A stretch of 8,906 nucleotides of DNA from Acidobacteriota bacterium (GTDB lineage Bacteria > Planctomycetota > Phycisphaerae > WQYP01 > JAJZKJ01). Shown here piece by piece: positions 6,112-8,906 of this stretch (the stretch's first letter is position 1; each line of letters opens with the position of its first letter). The position numbers and the translations under genes are program-made. Under the pieces are notes generated by a model. The model made no database searches and was not told the DNA's origin. It saw nothing but the letters and a program-made list of their open reading frames with translations. Where the stretch lies: NCBI GenBank assembly GCA_021804195.1, contig JAJZKJ010000067.1:1-8906 (forward strand), in the 5' to 3' direction.

Positions 6112-7560
6112 TTAGGCTGGCGGTGGGGGGGGTAAACAGCTCTGGAATGCCAGTGTGGCAGCGGTTACGCTGCTGCCAGGGGTCACATCCAGCGTGCCGC
6201 CGGAGCTCAGGTTGCTGGTTTGCAGGTCCGAGTTCGTGCAGGTTGCAATGGTTGTATCCTGCTCGGTCGCCTGCCCATCCACGGTATAAGCCACCGCGGC
6301 GCTGCTTTGTGAATAACTGGTGCTGCCCGAACTGAACTGCCCCACATTGGGATTGGCGGCGGGCACCACCAGCGAATAGCTGGCGCAGTCGGTGCCGCTG
6401 GGGCAGCCGCTGCCGCTGGCGGTGTCGAGCGTGGGCGTAATCGTGCTCTGCTGCGGCAGGGGAATCGAAACCTGCACCGTGCTGCCATTCAGCGTGACCG
6501 ACTGCAGCGCGCTTACAGCCACGGATATGGGCTGCGCGCCGCTGCTGCCGATGCTGCTGACCTGGCCCTGGATCGTGGCCGGCGCCTGGCCGCTGGCCAG
6601 CGGCTCGGCGATCAGCGGTATCGTGCCCATACTGGTGCCGGCCGGTACGCCGCGGGTCACAGTGGCGGCGTAAGTCACGCCCGATTGGCTGATGGCATCC
6701 ACCACCACGTCATAGTCATTGTTGCCGGCGGGCAGCGGACAGAAGACAAAATTGCCGTTGCTGTCGGCCAGCGTCTGCATCACCACGCGGTCAATCCCGT
6801 TGCTGTCGGGCTGCTCCAGCGCCACGACAATGCTGCCGGGCGGGATCGGCTGCTTGGTCACGCTGTCGGTCACTGTGCCTTGAATGCTGGTGCTAGTTGA
6901 GATTTCTCCCGCATGCAGCACCGGCTTCAGCCGGTACTGGCCGTTGCCTTCGGTCACAATGGAGGCGCAGGAGTTGAAATCAATATCCAGATCCGCCGCC
7001 TGGCCATCGGCCACCGTGAGCTTGCCGCCGGAGATCTGGCTGGCCGGAATTTTAATTCCCGTCTGGGCTTCGCTCGACAACTGCAGCGTCTGCACGCTGT
7101 TATTGGCGGACAGCACCACGCAATTGGCCGCGGTGCTGCCGCAGGCATTGTTGCTGACCAGGGAGGCCGAGGAGTTGGGCTCGAGCAAGAGCCGGATCAT
7201 GGCGTAATTGCCCGGCGGCAACTGTTTCACATCACCCAGCGTGGCCAGCAGGCATTGCGTATTGGCCTGCGAGAGCAGATCAATCTGCATGGGAGTGGTT
7301 TTCAGATTGGGGGTCAGGTCCTGCCAGCCGCTGTTGCCGCTGCTGTCGAGCGTGGCTTCGACGTCGGCCACGGTGACATAGATATGGCTAAAAGGTCCGC
7401 CGGTGGCGCTCGAGCAGGTGGAGGGATCACTCATGGTGGTGGTGACCTGTCCGCCGGTCGGCACCAGCTTCGGCCCGCTGCCGCCGCATCCGGCCAACCA
7501 CCCAAACGCGGCAAGCACCGCGCTCAAAGTCCAGATCTTGACCCATTTTTGGGATTGCAT
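6112..7560 (-). CDS. DUF4382 lipoprotein with a carboxypeptidase-regulatory-like domain
   Basis: This is a predicted lipoprotein of unknown function, probably attached to the outer face of a membrane. The 482 residues start with a lipoprotein signal: a basic MQSQKWVK, a hydrophobic core and LAGC, with Cys25 the lipidation site. About 37-220 resembles DUF4382: the HIYVTVADVEATLDSSG segment, LPPGNYAMIRLLL, then IKIPASQISGGKLTVADGQ and DLDIDFNSC. Residues about 225-320 resemble a carboxypeptidase regulatory-like beta-sandwich (SIQGTVTDSVTKQPIPPGSI). The rest is Ser/Thr/Gly-rich and ends in five prolines. The frame is open to 7641, but ATG 7560 is chosen because AAGGAG (7572-7567) lies 6 bases before it and the lipoprotein signal then begins properly. 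A hairpin lies one base upstream of that ribosome site. It is transcribed alone, divergent from the antiporter. DUF4382 proteins are numerous in Acidobacteriota (recall). Confidence 0.87.
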   Translation of the reverse strand: MQSQKWVKIWTLSAVLAAFGWLAGCGGSGPKLVPTGGQVTTTMSDPSTCSSATGGPFSHIYVTVADVEATLDSSGNSGWQDLTPNLKTTPMQIDLLSQANTQCLLATLGDVKQLPPGNYAMIRLLLEPNSSASLVSNNACGSTAANCVVLSANNSVQTLQLSSEAQTGIKIPASQISGGKLTVADGQAADLDIDFNSCASIVTEGNGQYRLKPVLHAGEISTSTSIQGTVTDSVTKQPIPPGSIVVALEQPDSNGIDRVVMQTLADSNGNFVFCPLPAGNNDYDVVVDAISQSGVTYAATVTRGVPAGTSMGTIPLIAEPLASGQAPATIQGQVSSIGSSGAQPISVAVSALQSVTLNGSTVQVSIPLPQQSTITPTLDTASGSGCPSGTDCASYSLVVPAANPNVGQFSSGSTSYSQSSAAVAYTVDGQATEQDTTIATCTNSDLQTSNLSSGGTLDVTPGSSVTAATLAFQSCLPPPPPA

Positions 7561-7566
7561 CACGAG

Positions 7567-7586
7567 CTCCTTCGTGCCCGAGGCAC
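7567..7586 (-). promoter_or_regulatory. Ribosome binding site with adjacent hairpin before the DUF4382 gene
   Basis: AAGGAG (7572-7567) lies 6 bases before ATG 7560 and decides the start. Directly upstream on the minus strand, GTGCC (7586-7582) and GGCAC (7578-7574) form a hairpin with a 3-base loop, extendable by a G-T and a T-A pair. The extended stem would touch the start of the ribosome site, so it could tune translation (inference). Confidence 0.55.
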
Positions 7587-7682
7587 AATGAGATTTTGAA
7601 TGACCGCGATTCGCCATTTCAACTTGCAAATTTAATGCCATTCACGGATTTCGCGTAAAAACCTGTGTTTTGTGGGTTTTTC

Positions 7683-7710
7683 TCCGGATTTTGCGGCGGC
7701 GAAAGCCGGA
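7683..7710. repeat. Imperfect inverted repeat in the divergent lipoprotein-antiporter intergenic region
   Basis: TCCGGATTTTGC (7683-7694) pairs with GCGAAAGCCGGA (7699-7710) across a 4-base loop, with one mismatch and one G-T pair. No T-run follows on either strand, so it is not a terminator. The rest of 7587-7846 shows no gene. A weak TTGAAA/CAAAAT promoter-like pair for the lipoprotein gene lies near 7589-7622 on the minus strand, and no clear promoter for the antiporter was seen. Confidence 0.4.
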
Positions 7711-7846
7711 CTCGAAGCGCCTGCCGGAGGTAGAAATTACCGCTTCTGTGACCTGCGGCTTCCATTCCATACGCCCGCTTTTTAGTGGGTTCGGCTCTGA
7801 CTTCCCGTTATCTTGAGTTAAGCGGCAACCGTTTGTGCCGTTCGGG

Positions 7847-8906
7847 ATGCCGATGCCTCACCACCAGTTACATGCGTTGTTCAGTTTGTTTCTGCTGCTG
7901 GCGGCGGCCAAGATCGGCGAGGAAATCTGCATCCGCCTGCGGCAGCCGGGATTGGTGGGGCAGATTCTGGCCGGGTTTATCGTCGGCCCCAGTGTGCTGC
8001 GCTGGCTGCGGCCCTCGGGCACGCTCGATTTCATGGCCGAAATCGGCGTGATCTTTTTATTGTTTGAGACCGGGCTGGAAACCCAGCCCGAGGAAATGCT
8101 GGAGCAGGGCACGCTCAGCCTGGCGGTGGCCGTGCTGGGAGTGTTAACGCCGCTGGGGCTGGGCTGGTGGTTTGCCCGCGCGGTGGGAGAAAATCCCATC
8201 ACCGCGCGTTTTGTGGGCACCCTGCTGACGGCGACCAGTATAGGAATCACGGCCAAGGTGCTGGCCGACTTCGGGGCCACGCGCAGCCGCTTCGGGCGGG
8301 TGATTCTGGGCGCGGCGGTGCTCGACGACATACTCGGCCTGCTGGCGCTTTCCATCCTGGCCAGCTTTGCCGCGCCGCATTTGAAGCTGACCAATATCGC
8401 CTTTACCCTCGGTTTCGTGACTGCGTTCTTCATTCTCGTTCTGGTGCTGCGCCGGGCCGCCTGGCCGCGGCTGAGCCCGCGCCTGGGCCAATTGCGCGCC
8501 GGCTCGCCGGTATGGGCGTTTTCGCTGGTGCTGTTACTGGGCTTTTCCGCCATGTCGGCCTACATCGGGCTGGCCGCGATCATTGGCGCCTTTCTGGCCG
8601 GCATATTTCTGAGCGAAACCGAAAGCGAGGGCCGGCCCCTGCGCCAGCGCGCCGAGGCGGTGAGCAGCTTCGTGGTGCCGTTTTTTCTGGCCAACATCGG
8701 GCTGCGCGTGAACGCTCACGATCTGATGACCCGCCATGCCCTGTTTCTGATCGCCGCACTGACCCTCATTGCCATGATTTCCAAACTGGTGGCCTGCGGG
8801 CTGGCGGCGCTGCCGCTGGGCCGGCGCGACGCCCTGCGCGTGGGTCTGGGCATGATTCCGCGGGGCGAGGTCGGCATCGTCGTCGCCGATCAGAGCCTGC
8901 GCATTG
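7847..8906 (+). CDS. CPA2-family Na+(K+)/H+ antiporter, NapA/KefB-like, 3' end beyond the window
   Basis: This is an inner-membrane cation/proton exchanger expected to control internal pH and Na+ or K+. The hand-translated frame is open to the right edge (353 residues seen). It is almost wholly hydrophobic helices, with conserved CPA2 features: RQPGLVGQILAGFIVGP (32-48), TSIGITAKVLADFG (130-143), the paired aspartates Asp160-Asp161 in GAAVLDDILGL, a helix lysine Lys313 in ISKLVACG, and GMIPRGEVGIV (335-345). The Asp-Asp pair plus the lysine is the electrogenic NapA-type signature and argues against a plain KefC channel, which uses Gln-Asp. ATG 7847 and ATG 7853 are both in frame (GTG 7835 also), preceded by a TGA at 7814. 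GGGA 5 bases before 7853 weakly favours the later one. A C-terminal nucleotide-binding RCK/TrkA-N domain could follow outside the window. It is divergent from the DUF4382 gene. Confidence 0.92.
   Translation, partial: MPMPHHQLHALFSLFLLLAAAKIGEEICIRLRQPGLVGQILAGFIVGPSVLRWLRPSGTLDFMAEIGVIFLLFETGLETQPEEMLEQGTLSLAVAVLGVLTPLGLGWWFARAVGENPITARFVGTLLTATSIGITAKVLADFGATRSRFGRVILGAAVLDDILGLLALSILASFAAPHLKLTNIAFTLGFVTAFFILVLVLRRAAWPRLSPRLGQLRAGSPVWAFSLVLLLGFSAMSAYIGLAAIIGAFLAGIFLSETESEGRPLRQRAEAVSSFVVPFFLANIGLRVNAHDLMTRHALFLIAALTLIAMISKLVACGLAALPLGRRDALRVGLGMIPRGEVGIVVADQSLRI

Noticed and set aside
6913..7599. Plus-strand open frame of 228 codons opposite the DUF4382 lipoprotein
   Set aside because: The minus strand has a lipobox, a ribosome site and a terminator; the plus frame is a shadow.
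7858..8553. Minus-strand open frame of 231 codons opposite the antiporter
   Set aside because: The plus strand encodes clear CPA2 antiporter motifs; the opposite frame is Ser/Pro/Arg-rich without domains.

Overview
The window looks like a chromosomal segment from a moderately GC-rich member of the Acidobacteriota (inference). The case rests on two protein families that, from general knowledge, are strongly expanded in that phylum. One is a TIGR03435-type C-terminal domain in the first gene; the other is a DUF4382 lipoprotein. GroEL, GroES, TatA and RsmD are also present, with strong AGGAGG-type ribosome binding sites on several genes. No rRNA, complete tRNA, CRISPR array, transposase or phage gene was seen.

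Layout. Positions 1-1173 (minus, running off the left edge) hold an exported thioredoxin-like protein fused to a TIGR03435 domain. An intrinsic terminator at 1227-1256 separates it from the groES-groEL operon (minus, 3271 to 1307). That operon has a good sigma70-type promoter and a CIRCE-like operator at 3383-3413, pointing to HrcA-type heat-shock repression. Next on the minus strand comes a solitary tatA (3551-3748), whose 3' side carries a short tRNA-T-arm-like fragment. Divergent from tatA is a HAD phosphatase of the phosphoglycolate phosphatase type (3893-4621, plus).

Convergent with the phosphatase is a minus-strand cluster: a 100-residue CxxC protein of unknown function (5686-5988), rsmD for 16S rRNA methylation (5083-5646) and a 99-residue protein with a helix-turn-helix-like core and a TTG start (4639-4938). 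Upstream of these, ending in a textbook terminator at 6052-6084, is a DUF4382 lipoprotein with a carboxypeptidase-regulatory-like domain (6112-7560). A divergent intergenic region of about 290 bases separates it from a NapA/KefB-like CPA2 cation/proton antiporter (7847 onward, plus), which runs off the right edge.

The genes do not form one pathway. They are housekeeping and envelope functions: protein folding, export, rRNA modification, metabolite repair and ion homeostasis, interleaved with lineage-specific exported proteins. I found no convincing new multi-gene system. The items most worth a second look are the thioredoxin-TIGR03435 fusion, the symmetric CIRCE variant, the tRNA-like fragment next to tatA, and the two unrecognised small proteins flanking rsmD. 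Both edge genes are incomplete.
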